Shown: positions 37,639 through 45,177 of the stretch, one piece after another
Layout: every line of letters begins with the position of its first letter
How positions within the stretch are numbered: the stretch's first letter is position 1
Assembly: GCA_028869255.1 (NCBI GenBank)
Contig: CP110972.1
Coordinates: forward strand, 4,159,001 to 4,223,000
Reading direction: 5' to 3'
Length of the DNA: 64,000 nt
From: Pseudomonas poae
GTDB lineage: Bacteria > Pseudomonadota > Gammaproteobacteria > Pseudomonadales > Pseudomonadaceae
The notes under the pieces: model-generated
What the model saw: only the letters and a program-made list of their open reading frames with translations
Databases searched by the model: none
What the model was told of the DNA's origin: nothing
Translations under genes and position numbers: made by a program

Positions 37639-39937
37639 CTTTAGGGTGAGTTCCCATTTAAAGTCTATAATTGGTAGAGATTTAATAACGGATGATTTCG
37701 TTGCCGTTTTTGAACTTGTAAAAAACTCCTTCGACGCCAATGCCAGCGAAGTAAATATTCACTTCACTCAGGACAGCATATTTATCATTGACAATGGTAA
37801 GGGCATGTCCTACGACGACCTAATTAATAAATGGCTATTTGTCGCATACTCCGCCAAACAAGATGGTACAGAGGATTCTTTTGCTGCTAACTATAGAGAA
37901 TCAATAAATTCGAAACGATACGCAGGAAGCAAAGGTGTTGGCCGATTTTCCTGTGATCGACTTGGAGAGCTTCTTACACTTCAAACAAAAAAAAATGATA
38001 GTACCGACATCAACAGGCTGGATGTCATCTGGTCGGACTTCGAGACATCAGCAAAAAACGACTTTATAAACATTGACATCCAGCACAGCACTAGACATCA
38101 CTTCTCCTTACCAATAAATATAGAATTTAATCATACAAGTGGGACAATACTCGAAATAGGAATATTAAGAGAACAATGGAATCGCGCAAAACTTAAAGAT
38201 CTGAAATCATCCCTTGCAAAACTAATCAATCCTTTCGGGGCTCATAAAGAAAACTTCTCAGTAAACGTGTATGCAGAAAGCGAAATTGCTGAAGACAAAC
38301 GCATATTAAACGAGAACCAAGATCCTCATCCAAATGAAATAATTAACGGACCTGTAGACAATTTTATATTTCAGACACTTCAAGAAAAAACAACATGGCT
38401 TAGAACCACGATTGACGATAGTAAAATTCACACCGAGCTAATTGATCGTGGAAAGATAATCTATCGTGTTTCAGAGCCCAATGAATATAAAGCGTTAAAT
38501 AACTCCGGATTTGAATGTAATCTATTTTTCCTGAATCGCTCAGCTAAATCTACCTTTGCTCGCCGAATGGGTATAAATTCGATTTCATTTGGATCCGTAT
38601 TTTTATTTAAGAACGGATTTAGAGTTTATCCATTAGGTGAGGAAGCTGATGATAGTTTTGGTATCGACAGAAGAAAACAACAAGGTTACTCACGCTATCT
38701 AGGCACCCGAGATATACTTGGAAAAATCGACGTGTATGGTGACGACTCAAAATTCAAAGAATCATCTAGTCGTGACAAGGGACTAATAGAAACTCCTGCA
38801 TACCTTCAACTTAAAGATGCTTTCTGGAAAAAGTGCTTAACACGACTAGAAAACTATGTGGTCGGAGTAAACTGGAGAGTCAAATACGATTCAGACTTAG
38901 TCGATTCGAGCCATCTCACAAGAGATGAAATGCGCTCAAAAATAATCGAAGTCATTAACAAACTTTCAAATTCACCAGGCATCACCGTTGACTATTTTGC
39001 AGAAGACTTTCTCACCCTCATCGACAGCAAAGCTAAAGACTTTGATAGAACGATAGAAAATCTTTCAGACATCGCTGAAAAAACTGGTAACCAAGCGCTT
39101 TTCGAAGAAGCCAAAATTGCTAAAGTTCGCTATCAGGAAATGCTCAAAGCTGAAACTGAAGCGATTCAGTACGCTGAGAGAGAACGAGAAGAACGGCAGA
39201 AGGCAGAGGCTCTAGCCTTAAAAGCCGAAAAAGAACTTAAAACCGAAAAAGATAGAAACCTATTTCTAACCTCACTACAAAGCCATGACAAAGATGTATT
39301 GGAAAGCCTACATCACCAAGTGATCATATACGCAAGTAACGCAATAAACTTGATTGAGGCAAGCCTTTTCTCCATGCACCATAAGAGACAAATACCTCAA
39401 GAGGAAACAGTAGAGACTTTTGAGAGCCTGCTTCTTCTCAATCAGCAAGTCATTGCGGCGTCCAGATTTGCAACGAAAGCAAACTTTAAACTAGACTCAA
39501 ACTCTATCAACGAAGATTTTGCATTATACGCCGAACAATATATCGAAAAAATCTGCAAAGTTTATAAAAGCAAAATTACTATCAACACGTCTAGAACAGC
39601 TAAAGATTTCAAGATCCAATTTAAGCCTATTGAAGTCTCTATAATAATAGACAACTTGATAGATAACGCGATCAAGGCGACGGCCTCATCAATCAATATA
39701 GAAATAAGCAAACCTAAACCTAACATACTAGCCATAACACTAAAAGACAACGGAACAGGGCTTTCCGCAGATATATTTAAACCAGAGACAATTTTCGACA
39801 AAGGTGTTACAACGACAAGTGGCTCAGGATTAGGTTTGTACAACGTAAGACAGCTTTTACAAAATATAAACGGCACTATTGAATTAATTGAGTCCGGCTT
39901 TGACGGCACTACTTTTGAAATCAGGATATATAACTAA
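37625..39937 (+). CDS. Dual GHKL ATPase protein (N-terminal HSP90/MORC-like, C-terminal histidine-kinase-like)
   Basis: A 770-residue cytosolic protein. The N-terminal GHKL ATPase has ELVKNSFDA (near 30-38), IIDNGKGMSYDD (near 54-65) and GSKGVGRFSCDRLGE (near 99-113), as in HSP90, MutL and MORC proteins. A charged coiled coil spans about 495-550. A dimerisation-helix-like section with LHHQV near 561 follows. The C-terminal half-module is a histidine-kinase ATPase: IIDNLIDNAIKA near 676, LKDNGTGL near 706 and SGSGLGLYNVRQLL near 730. It overlaps the methyltransferase by 14 bases and the receiver gene by one base. Two ATPase folds in one protein beside a methylase and a receiver suggest a DNA-status sensor kinase; that role is inference. 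Confidence 0.82.
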   Translation: MQALNFRVSSHLKSIIGRDLITDDFVAVFELVKNSFDANASEVNIHFTQDSIFIIDNGKGMSYDDLINKWLFVAYSAKQDGTEDSFAANYRESINSKRYAGSKGVGRFSCDRLGELLTLQTKKNDSTDINRLDVIWSDFETSAKNDFINIDIQHSTRHHFSLPINIEFNHTSGTILEIGILREQWNRAKLKDLKSSLAKLINPFGAHKENFSVNVYAESEIAEDKRILNENQDPHPNEIINGPVDNFIFQTLQEKTTWLRTTIDDSKIHTELIDRGKIIYRVSEPNEYKALNNSGFECNLFFLNRSAKSTFARRMGINSISFGSVFLFKNGFRVYPLGEEADDSFGIDRRKQQGYSRYLGTRDILGKIDVYGDDSKFKESSSRDKGLIETPAYLQLKDAFWKKCLTRLENYVVGVNWRVKYDSDLVDSSHLTRDEMRSKIIEVINKLSNSPGITVDYFAEDFLTLIDSKAKDFDRTIENLSDIAEKTGNQALFEEAKIAKVRYQEMLKAETEAIQYAEREREERQKAEALALKAEKELKTEKDRNLFLTSLQSHDKDVLESLHHQVIIYASNAINLIEASLFSMHHKRQIPQEETVETFESLLLLNQQVIAASRFATKANFKLDSNSINEDFALYAEQYIEKICKVYKSKITINTSRTAKDFKIQFKPIEVSIIIDNLIDNAIKATASSINIEISKPKPNILAITLKDNGTGLSADIFKPETIFDKGVTTTSGSGLGLYNVRQLLQNINGTIELIESGFDGTTFEIRIYN

Positions 39938-40854
39938 TGGACGCTACCTACTGCATACTTTGGCTCGACGACCAAAAAGACGAGCTACATGGCGTTTTGA
40001 AAAATCTTGAAAGCCGTCTTTACAGCGTCGGACTAAAAATTCATGTTACATGGCAAGAGAAATTTGATGATGCCAGTATCCGTTCATTAGTTGAGTCTTT
40101 ACGAAAGCACTCACCGTACGATCTCATAATGATTGATTATGATCTCGGTGTTGGAAAGATTGGACATCGACTTACAAAGCAAATAAGGAGCCAAACTTAT
40201 GGTGACATGGTGTTTTACAGTTCAGCTCCAGATGAAGAGCTTAGGGAAAAGTTATACCGAGAAAAAGTAGATGGCGTATATTGCATGCAACGAGCTTCTC
40301 TAGCTCAAGAGGTTTTTTCGTTAGCGCAAAACGCAATACGGCGTGTAGTTCACCCTAACTATATGCGCGGTTTAGTAGTAGGATCGGTAGGCGAGCTTGA
40401 AGGGCTATTTGAAGACACCATTAACTCAATAATTGCCAAAAAGGGCTCACCTTCAACTGATGAAGTCAGAGACATGGCGAAAGCCTCTCTTCAGGGATTC
40501 ATCGACGAACTTCAAAATGTAAAACTCCCTGGCTTCGATAACATGACAACTGAAAAAATCGTAAAAAAACTTAATCTGAGAGTTAAGGTAGATTTACTGT
40601 TAAAACTTTTGGAGGAAGATGGAGGACAGCTCAGTCTGAACTGCCATCAGATTATCTCTAACTTTGCAAATGAAATAAACCAGCATCGAATCGAATTTGC
40701 GCATGCACGCACCACTACCAACATAGAGGGAATACCTATATTTCAGGACCGTCAGAAGAAAGTCTGGGGACCAGTAGAAATGAGAAATCTCCTTCTAAAA
40801 CTTCGCGAGCATTATGATGCGGCTGTAAATATAAACACCTATTTCCAAAAGTAG
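39937..40854 (+). CDS. Receiver-domain protein with unknown C-terminal effector domain
   Basis: A 305-residue protein. Residues 1-130 resemble a response-regulator receiver: acidic pair LWLDDQ (near 8-13), likely phospho-acceptor Asp67 in MIDYDLG and a switch residue in VFYSSA. The usual lysine-proline is not obvious, so phosphorylation may be atypical. The remaining 170 residues are helical and match no domain I know. The start overlaps the kinase-like gene (TAATG), the hallmark of a two-component pair. Confidence 0.75.
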   Translation: MDATYCILWLDDQKDELHGVLKNLESRLYSVGLKIHVTWQEKFDDASIRSLVESLRKHSPYDLIMIDYDLGVGKIGHRLTKQIRSQTYGDMVFYSSAPDEELREKLYREKVDGVYCMQRASLAQEVFSLAQNAIRRVVHPNYMRGLVVGSVGELEGLFEDTINSIIAKKGSPSTDEVRDMAKASLQGFIDELQNVKLPGFDNMTTEKIVKKLNLRVKVDLLLKLLEEDGGQLSLNCHQIISNFANEINQHRIEFAHARTTTNIEGIPIFQDRQKKVWGPVEMRNLLLKLREHYDAAVNINTYFQK

Positions 40855-40870
40855 CGCTGGACTTTATAAA

Positions 40871-40905
40871 GTAGAGGGTTTGCAAAAAACCCTCATTACT
40901 ACTTT
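40871..40905 (+). terminator. Probable terminator after the methyltransferase-kinase-receiver operon
   Basis: GAGGGTTT-GCAAA-AAACCCTC forms an 8-bp hairpin 20 bases after the receiver gene stop, followed by ATTACTACTTTT. Confidence 0.65.
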
Positions 40906-40956
40906 TCCCCCATAGAACATCTGCATTTACGCTGTCTTAATGTTACTGAGCATGAT

Positions 40957-41484
40957 ATGAATTATACATCCAGCGCCCGTAAAGTCCTCGCAGATCTGAA
41001 GCATGTGCGCATACACCTTGAAGAAGAAACTAGAGATATTGAATGGCGCATTTATTGGATCACTGCAATTGTTTTGCTACGTGCAACAGGCCACGTCCTC
41101 CTAAAAGTTGACGGAGAAAGATCGCCGACAGTAAAGCAAATAGCAAACGAACTGCATACGAACTGGAAAGGAGAAAGCGCCGAAAATAAAATATTTCGTG
41201 ACTTCATAGAACTAGAACGAAACAATATAATTAAAGAGTATCAGTTCGGCGTCACTGAAGGCCCAGTATCAATTGTAGATATCCCGGGCGATTGCGATAC
41301 AAGCCTCAGCTTAAATCGTGTAACTTTGATTGGTGAAAACATTTATAAGCCTATGAGTAGCGGTACATATGAGGGTGAAGATGGCAGGGATTTGATCGAT
41401 GAAGCTATATATTGGTGGACTGTCCAACTTGATTATATCGATATGGAGTCCACCTATAGGTCAAGTAATAGTCCTACTAAGTAA
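40957..41484 (+). CDS. Small protein of unknown function in the AT-rich cargo island
   Basis: A 175-residue soluble protein I cannot assign. The N-terminal two thirds are helical, with the segments LLRATGHVLLKVDGE (near 45-59) and FIELERNNIIKEY (near 88-100). The spacing of these Arg/His and Glu-Arg-Asn elements recalls HEPN-type helical RNase folds, but the RX4-6H catalytic motif is not present. It lies about 100 bases after the receiver gene, beyond a probable terminator, on the same strand and with the same AT-rich composition. Confidence 0.6.
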   Translation: MNYTSSARKVLADLKHVRIHLEEETRDIEWRIYWITAIVLLRATGHVLLKVDGERSPTVKQIANELHTNWKGESAENKIFRDFIELERNNIIKEYQFGVTEGPVSIVDIPGDCDTSLSLNRVTLIGENIYKPMSSGTYEGEDGRDLIDEAIYWWTVQLDYIDMESTYRSSNSPTK

Positions 41485-41605
41485 TAGTAATTTTATCAAT
41501 AAACACATACTCGAAACCCTACTCATAACTATACTAATCTGACAGGTACTTGATTATCTAGTGTCAAGGACGTTAGTATTTATACGTTGCAGTATTACTG
41601 TGACC

Positions 41606-41830
41606 GGGTGTCAGATCCCGACCAAACCAAGGCGCGGCCCCATGCGCCATAGCTCAGCTGTAGGCGTTTTTTTATGCCTTCCGCTGCATCTTATGGCGGC
41701 CCGCGCGGGGCAGGCTTCGGCCTGGCCGGTCCCTTGGTTCCGGTATTCTGACCCCCGTGCGGTCCGCCACCCTACATCGGGTCAGAACGATGGGTGGTTG
41801 GTTCCTTAATCAAACCAAGGAGCTAAGGAG
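41606..41830 (+). ncRNA. C4-type phage antisense RNA with upstream and downstream target repeats
   Basis: A central antisense segment CCCTTGGTT...TTCTGACCC (about 41731-41754) is complementary to two sense copies. The upstream copy has GTGTCAGATC...AACCAAGG (41608-41632) and the downstream copy has GGGTCAGAA...AAACCAAGG (41779-41820). The downstream copy runs into the ribosome site AAGGAG of the next ORF. CCGG-TCCCTTGGTT-CCGG presents one antisense part in a loop. This order is that of C4 immunity RNAs of P1/P4-type phages, which block translation of the downstream gene. Confidence 0.65.
41642..41809 (+). CDS. Ash-like small ORF overlapping the C4 RNA
   Basis: A 55-residue ORF with the segment VGVFLCLPLHLMAARAGQAS followed by AWPVPWF. 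It resembles the phage Ash-type proteins (GxFxS...MVALAGQPxGWPV) encoded across C4 regions in P4-like elements. It coincides with the antisense RNA, so its coding value is doubtful; the similarity may reflect the RNA's conservation. Confidence 0.35.
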   Translation: MRHSSAVGVFLCLPLHLMAARAGQASAWPVPWFRYSDPRAVRHPTSGQNDGWLVP

Positions 41831-41983
41831 ATGACTTATCCCCCTTTCACGCCAGGGCACCGCCCATTACGTCTAATCAATACTTCGTTACATATATCGG
41901 AATTTTCAGTCAGCCAATTCAGCCGACTGAAATTCCCACCCACCCGCGATAAAAACCGCCACCCGCAACGGGAGGTTTGCGTA
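41831..41983 (+). CDS. Small leader ORF, presumed C4 target, coupled to the next gene
   Basis: ATG at 41831 opens a 50-codon frame that ends with TGA at 41984-41986, overlapping the next start (ATGA). Two purine-rich boxes (AAGGAG at 41817 and 41825) precede it and lie within or beside the C4 target repeat. The peptide (MTYPPFTPGHRPLRLI...) matches nothing I know. Its role may be to make the next gene's translation depend on C4 control. Confidence 0.45.
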
Positions 41984-42231
41984 TGAACACCAACGACAAC
42001 AACGCAGATACCTCACAGGGCCTTTTCACCGTCCGCTCAGATATCACCACCGAAAAAGCGCTAGTTCATGCCAGTGAGTTTCTCCATTCAGCCACCGCGC
42101 TCGCCTACAAATGCGTCTTCGAGCTGGATGACGCACAGCGTCAGCAAGTGTTCGGTGTCGTTCAACTGGTTGAGAACGCTCGGCTCCTGATCGACATGGT
42201 GCTGGAGCGAGAGAGCCCATCTGCGAACTGA
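41983..42231 (+). CDS. DUF3077/DUF6124-like small Pseudomonas protein
   Basis: An 82-residue protein. The pattern LFTVRSDITTEKALVHASEFLHSA...LVENARLLIDMVL matches the short helical DUF3077/DUF6124-type proteins common in Pseudomonas genomes and their prophages. I chose the ATG at 41983, preceded by GGGAGG; an in-frame TTG at 41977 is unlikely. It overlaps the preceding small ORF by four bases and is probably under C4 RNA control. Function is unknown. Confidence 0.65.
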   Translation: MNTNDNNADTSQGLFTVRSDITTEKALVHASEFLHSATALAYKCVFELDDAQRQQVFGVVQLVENARLLIDMVLERESPSAN

Positions 42232-42290
42232 CAGCAACCCAACCCGGATAGCCGTGTCGCCAAAGAGCGGCTATCCGATTTATGCTTGCT

Positions 42291-43085
42291 TTAAAACAAG
42301 CCGCCCAGCACCTCGGGCTCCCAGTTCATGATCACCAGTTCACCGCTCGGCTCCGTCTTCGCCTGACGCTGGTTAGCTGAGGTGTATCGAACATCCAGCG
42401 TCTCAAAGTGAAAGCCATCAAACACCCGCCGGATGTCGGGGTGGTCGTTGATACTGACCATCACCCTCCCCTCACACCGCCGCATGAACTCGGCCATCTG
42501 CTCGTATTGATCAAAGGTAAACTCCACACCGTAGCCTGCGACCTTCCAGTACGGTGGGTCCATGTAGTGAAAGGTATGTGGCCGGTCGTAGCGTTGGGCG
42601 CAATCGAGCCATGGCAGATTTTCCACATAGGTTCCGGCGAGCCGCTGCCAGGCGGCGGAGAGGTTTTCTTCAATTCGTAGCAGGTTGATCGGTGGCGCTG
42701 TTGTTGCCGTGCCGAACGTCTGACCGGAGACTTTGGCAGCGAACGCGTGGTGTTGGAGGTAGAAAAATCGAGCTGCTCGCTGGATGTCTGTGAGTGTTTC
42801 CGGGCGGGTTATCTTTTGCCATTCGAATACCTGCCGTGAGCTGAGCGCCCACTTGAATTGGCGGACGAATTCTTCCAGGTGGTTCTGTACGACGCGGTAC
42901 AGGCACACGAGATCGCCGTTGATGTCGTTGAGGACTTCAACAGATGCGGGTTGGGGGCGGAGGAAGAACAAGGCAGCGCTGCCGGCGAAGACTTCGACGT
43001 AGCACTCGTGGGGTGGGAACAGCGGGATGAGGCGGTCGGCCAGACGTCGTTTTCCGCCCATCCAGGGGATGATGGGATTGGTCAT
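42291..43085 (-). CDS. D12-class DNA adenine methylase
   Basis: A 264-residue N6-adenine methyltransferase of the Dam/D12 class. PWMGGKRRLADRLIPLFP (near 6-23) is the SAM-site motif, VEVFAGSAALFF the second, and DPPYW near 179 the catalytic motif. I chose the ATG at 43085, after GAAGG; the open frame extends 47 codons upstream but without family similarity. It lies at the lysis end of the phage late region and probably protects phage DNA or changes its expression. Confidence 0.9.
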   Translation of the reverse strand: MTNPIIPWMGGKRRLADRLIPLFPPHECYVEVFAGSAALFFLRPQPASVEVLNDINGDLVCLYRVVQNHLEEFVRQFKWALSSRQVFEWQKITRPETLTDIQRAARFFYLQHHAFAAKVSGQTFGTATTAPPINLLRIEENLSAAWQRLAGTYVENLPWLDCAQRYDRPHTFHYMDPPYWKVAGYGVEFTFDQYEQMAEFMRRCEGRVMVSINDHPDIRRVFDGFHFETLDVRYTSANQRQAKTEPSGELVIMNWEPEVLGGLF

Positions 43086-43272
43086 GGAAAGCCTTCTCTG
43101 CGTGTAGATGCGGATGATAGGCTCGCACTGGGTGTGCCTGCCTCGATCTGCGAGAACGGATGGAGAACAAAGTATTAATTCACCCAGGTCTAAAAACACT
43201 AATTTCAGACAAACAGAAAAAAGCAAAAACTTAAACTCGATTTAATTATAAATATCTCTACAGAGAAGCCTT
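43086..43272. promoter_or_regulatory. Divergent promoter region of the adenine methylase and FRG genes
   Basis: A 187-base gap between divergent starts. The right half is AT-rich like the FRG gene. No distinct operator is evident. Confidence 0.4.
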
Positions 43273-44088
43273 ATGGATAAGAAACTAAAAGGACAGGGCT
43301 GGACCTCCACAAAGGTCATATCAGGAACGAGAGAGATTCATTGTGAATCCTGGAATGGATTTACATCATTTGTTGATCAACGCCTAGTTGATTACGATTC
43401 ATATATTTTCCGTGGACACGCACGGGCAGACTGGAAACTAGAACCTACAATTGATCGTATTTTGGCGGACGAAGGAAAGTTCAAACCTGGAAAAGACAGA
43501 AGAGTAGAGCATCTTGAAAAATTCAAGCACGCTACACGTGGAAGAAGAGGCGCAAATCCAAAACTTGAAATGTGCGAAAATGATTGGTGGGCGTTGGGCC
43601 AGCATCATGGCTTACTCACGCCACTCCTAGACTGGTCTGAATCACCTTTTGTTTCCGCCTATTTTGCATTTCTACCCGAGTTCAATGAGTTTGACGAGTC
43701 AGTCGTAATTTACGCATTGAGCCGTACTTCATGCGAAAGAAAAAACGCACTCTTACTGAAAGCCCCTAAGTCTGATGACATAAACAATATGGGCTGCATC
43801 CAATTCGTCCGTCCATTTACAGATGAAAATCCTCGTCTAATCAGCCAAAGAGGGCTATTTACTAGGACACCTGACTTTGTAACCGTAGATGAATGGGTAC
43901 GCGAAAATTATGATGACTCTTCAGCAAATGGAGCCTGCCTGTTAAAGATATACATTCCATCTTTTGACCGACTCACTGCCCTTAAGTCTTTAAATAGAAT
44001 GAATGTCAACCATCTTTCATTATTTCCGGATCTTGACGGTGCAAGTAAGCATTGCAACACATCGTTGATGATTTCAAGGTACGGCTAG
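43273..44088 (+). CDS. FRG-domain protein
   Basis: A 271-residue protein with an FRG domain: YIFRGHARADWKLEPTIDR (near 44-62) carries the name motif, and WWALGQHHGLLTPLLDWSES (near 100-120) is the second conserved block. FRG proteins recur as cargo in prophages and islands and are suspected conflict or defence factors; the biochemical activity is unknown. It is AT-rich and lies opposite to the late operon, and its stop overlaps the Rz stop by four bases. These are the marks of a moron gene with its own promoter. Confidence 0.85.
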   Translation: MDKKLKGQGWTSTKVISGTREIHCESWNGFTSFVDQRLVDYDSYIFRGHARADWKLEPTIDRILADEGKFKPGKDRRVEHLEKFKHATRGRRGANPKLEMCENDWWALGQHHGLLTPLLDWSESPFVSAYFAFLPEFNEFDESVVIYALSRTSCERKNALLLKAPKSDDINNMGCIQFVRPFTDENPRLISQRGLFTRTPDFVTVDEWVRENYDDSSANGACLLKIYIPSFDRLTALKSLNRMNVNHLSLFPDLDGASKHCNTSLMISRYG

Positions 44089-44621
44089 AGCCCAGGTGCA
44101 AATTGATATCGAGCAGCATTGTCACGTAGCATGCTCACATATGCCTGACACGCCCCCAACGCAATCAATCCCTCATCCCCCTCCTCGGCGATCCTGACAA
44201 TTCGTTGAGCAAACGCTCCGTCAAGTTCGGCTCTCTCTCCTCCATAAACCACGCCGCCGGGGCCGGTGGTGGCAGGCACTGCATCACCACCGGCAAAGGG
44301 CGGCTGGGCGAGGATGACTGACAGCCGCAAATCAGCGGTAGCCAGGCGATCCATAAGGCGTGCTTGGCGTTGTTTTGCATCGGTCAAAGCCCTCTGGTGG
44401 ATTTGGTCTTTGGTTTGCAGTCGCAGTTCCAGGGCGTAGCGTCTGTCGACCTCGCTGCGCTGTTGCGACGATGAGGCGAAGGCCAGTTCTTTGAGCGTTT
44501 CAGCGTGGAGCCGTGCTTGATCTGCCAGTTGCCGTTCATACCGCCAAGTCTGGATCTGCCAACCAACAGCAGCACCGACGATAAACAAAACGACAAGAAC
44601 AACTCCCCGCACATTCAGCAC
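44085..44621 (-). CDS. Rz-like inner-membrane spanin
   Basis: A 178-residue type II membrane protein. It has an N-terminal helix (about 5-24) followed by a long periplasmic coiled coil rich in Arg, Gln and Glu. This is the Rz layout; Rz fuses inner and outer membranes at the last step of phage lysis. I chose the GTG at 44621, which overlaps the endolysin stop, over an upstream frame start at 44645. An Rz1 lipoprotein is nested in another frame. It follows the endolysin, as usual. Confidence 0.82.
   Translation of the reverse strand: MLNVRGVVLVVLFIVGAAVGWQIQTWRYERQLADQARLHAETLKELAFASSSQQRSEVDRRYALELRLQTKDQIHQRALTDAKQRQARLMDRLATADLRLSVILAQPPFAGGDAVPATTGPGGVVYGGERAELDGAFAQRIVRIAEEGDEGLIALGACQAYVSMLRDNAARYQFAPGL
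44165..44380 (-). CDS. Rz1-like outer-membrane spanin lipoprotein nested inside Rz
   Basis: A 71-residue ORF in a different frame inside the Rz gene. A short signal sequence with lipobox LICGC (Cys20) is followed by a proline-rich stretch (SRPLPVV, LPPPAPAA). This is the classical Rz1 pattern, including the nested position. The C-terminus ends in a charged segment. Fully embedded Rz1 genes are often missed in annotation. Confidence 0.72.
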   Translation of the reverse strand: MQNNAKHALWIAWLPLICGCQSSSPSRPLPVVMQCLPPPAPAAWFMEEREPNLTERLLNELSGSPRRGMRD

Positions 44622-45166
44622 AAAACCGCCCTCGCCCAGATCCACAACTCGATACGCGCCTCCAGGCCATTCGTGCCTCCATTGATCCGCCGGGTAATCC
44701 CGGTGAAATCATCCTGATCCGCCAGCGCATTCAACCCATTCGCCCACCAATACCAAGCCGCCGACTCCGCCGCCCATTGCGGCTGTTCCAGCAACTCTGG
44801 CTGCTTGAGCAAACGCAGATCCTCAAACAACGCCAAGCTGCATTTGAGGTAATTCCGTCGGCCCGTTATCTGAATCAACCCCCGCCCCCGATACCGCTGC
44901 CCATCCCCATCCGCCTCCGGCGTATTACCCAGCAGCCTCGCCAACGCCCCGGTGTCATACCGACTCAGATACTCATCACTCCCCCGCTCCCGCACATACC
45001 GCAACTGCCCAGACTCATGCCCAATCTGCGCCAGGAACGCCGCCTGTCGTTGTCGCGTATTGATCTCCCGCCGCCCCATAGCGTCATTCAGCACCGACAC
45101 AAAAACGCCCGCTTGTTCGCGGGCGTTGGGGAAGATTTGCTGCAGCTGTTGCTCGGTGATGTTCAT
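44615..45166 (-). CDS. Phage endolysin, glycoside hydrolase family 19 type
   Basis: A 183-residue lysozyme/chitinase-like (GH19) endolysin. FLAQIGHESGQLRYVRE (near 43-59) contains the catalytic Glu of the family, and RYRGRGLIQITGRRNYL (near 91-107) is the second hallmark. It lacks a signal peptide, so it would need a holin; none is recognisable next to it. It is followed by Rz/Rz1, forming the lysis cassette at the end of the late operon. Confidence 0.92.
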   Translation of the reverse strand: MNITEQQLQQIFPNAREQAGVFVSVLNDAMGRREINTRQRQAAFLAQIGHESGQLRYVRERGSDEYLSRYDTGALARLLGNTPEADGDGQRYRGRGLIQITGRRNYLKCSLALFEDLRLLKQPELLEQPQWAAESAAWYWWANGLNALADQDDFTGITRRINGGTNGLEARIELWIWARAVLC

Positions 45167-45177
45167 GTCGATAGCCC

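Noticed and set aside
36358..41484. Complete type II restriction-modification system
   Set aside because: No nuclease motif (PD-ExK, HNH, PLD) is recognisable in any neighbouring gene, so only the methylase part can be supported.
41642..41809. Ash-like ORF as a confident gene
   Set aside because: It overlaps the antisense RNA, so conservation there can come from the RNA; kept only as a low-confidence entry.
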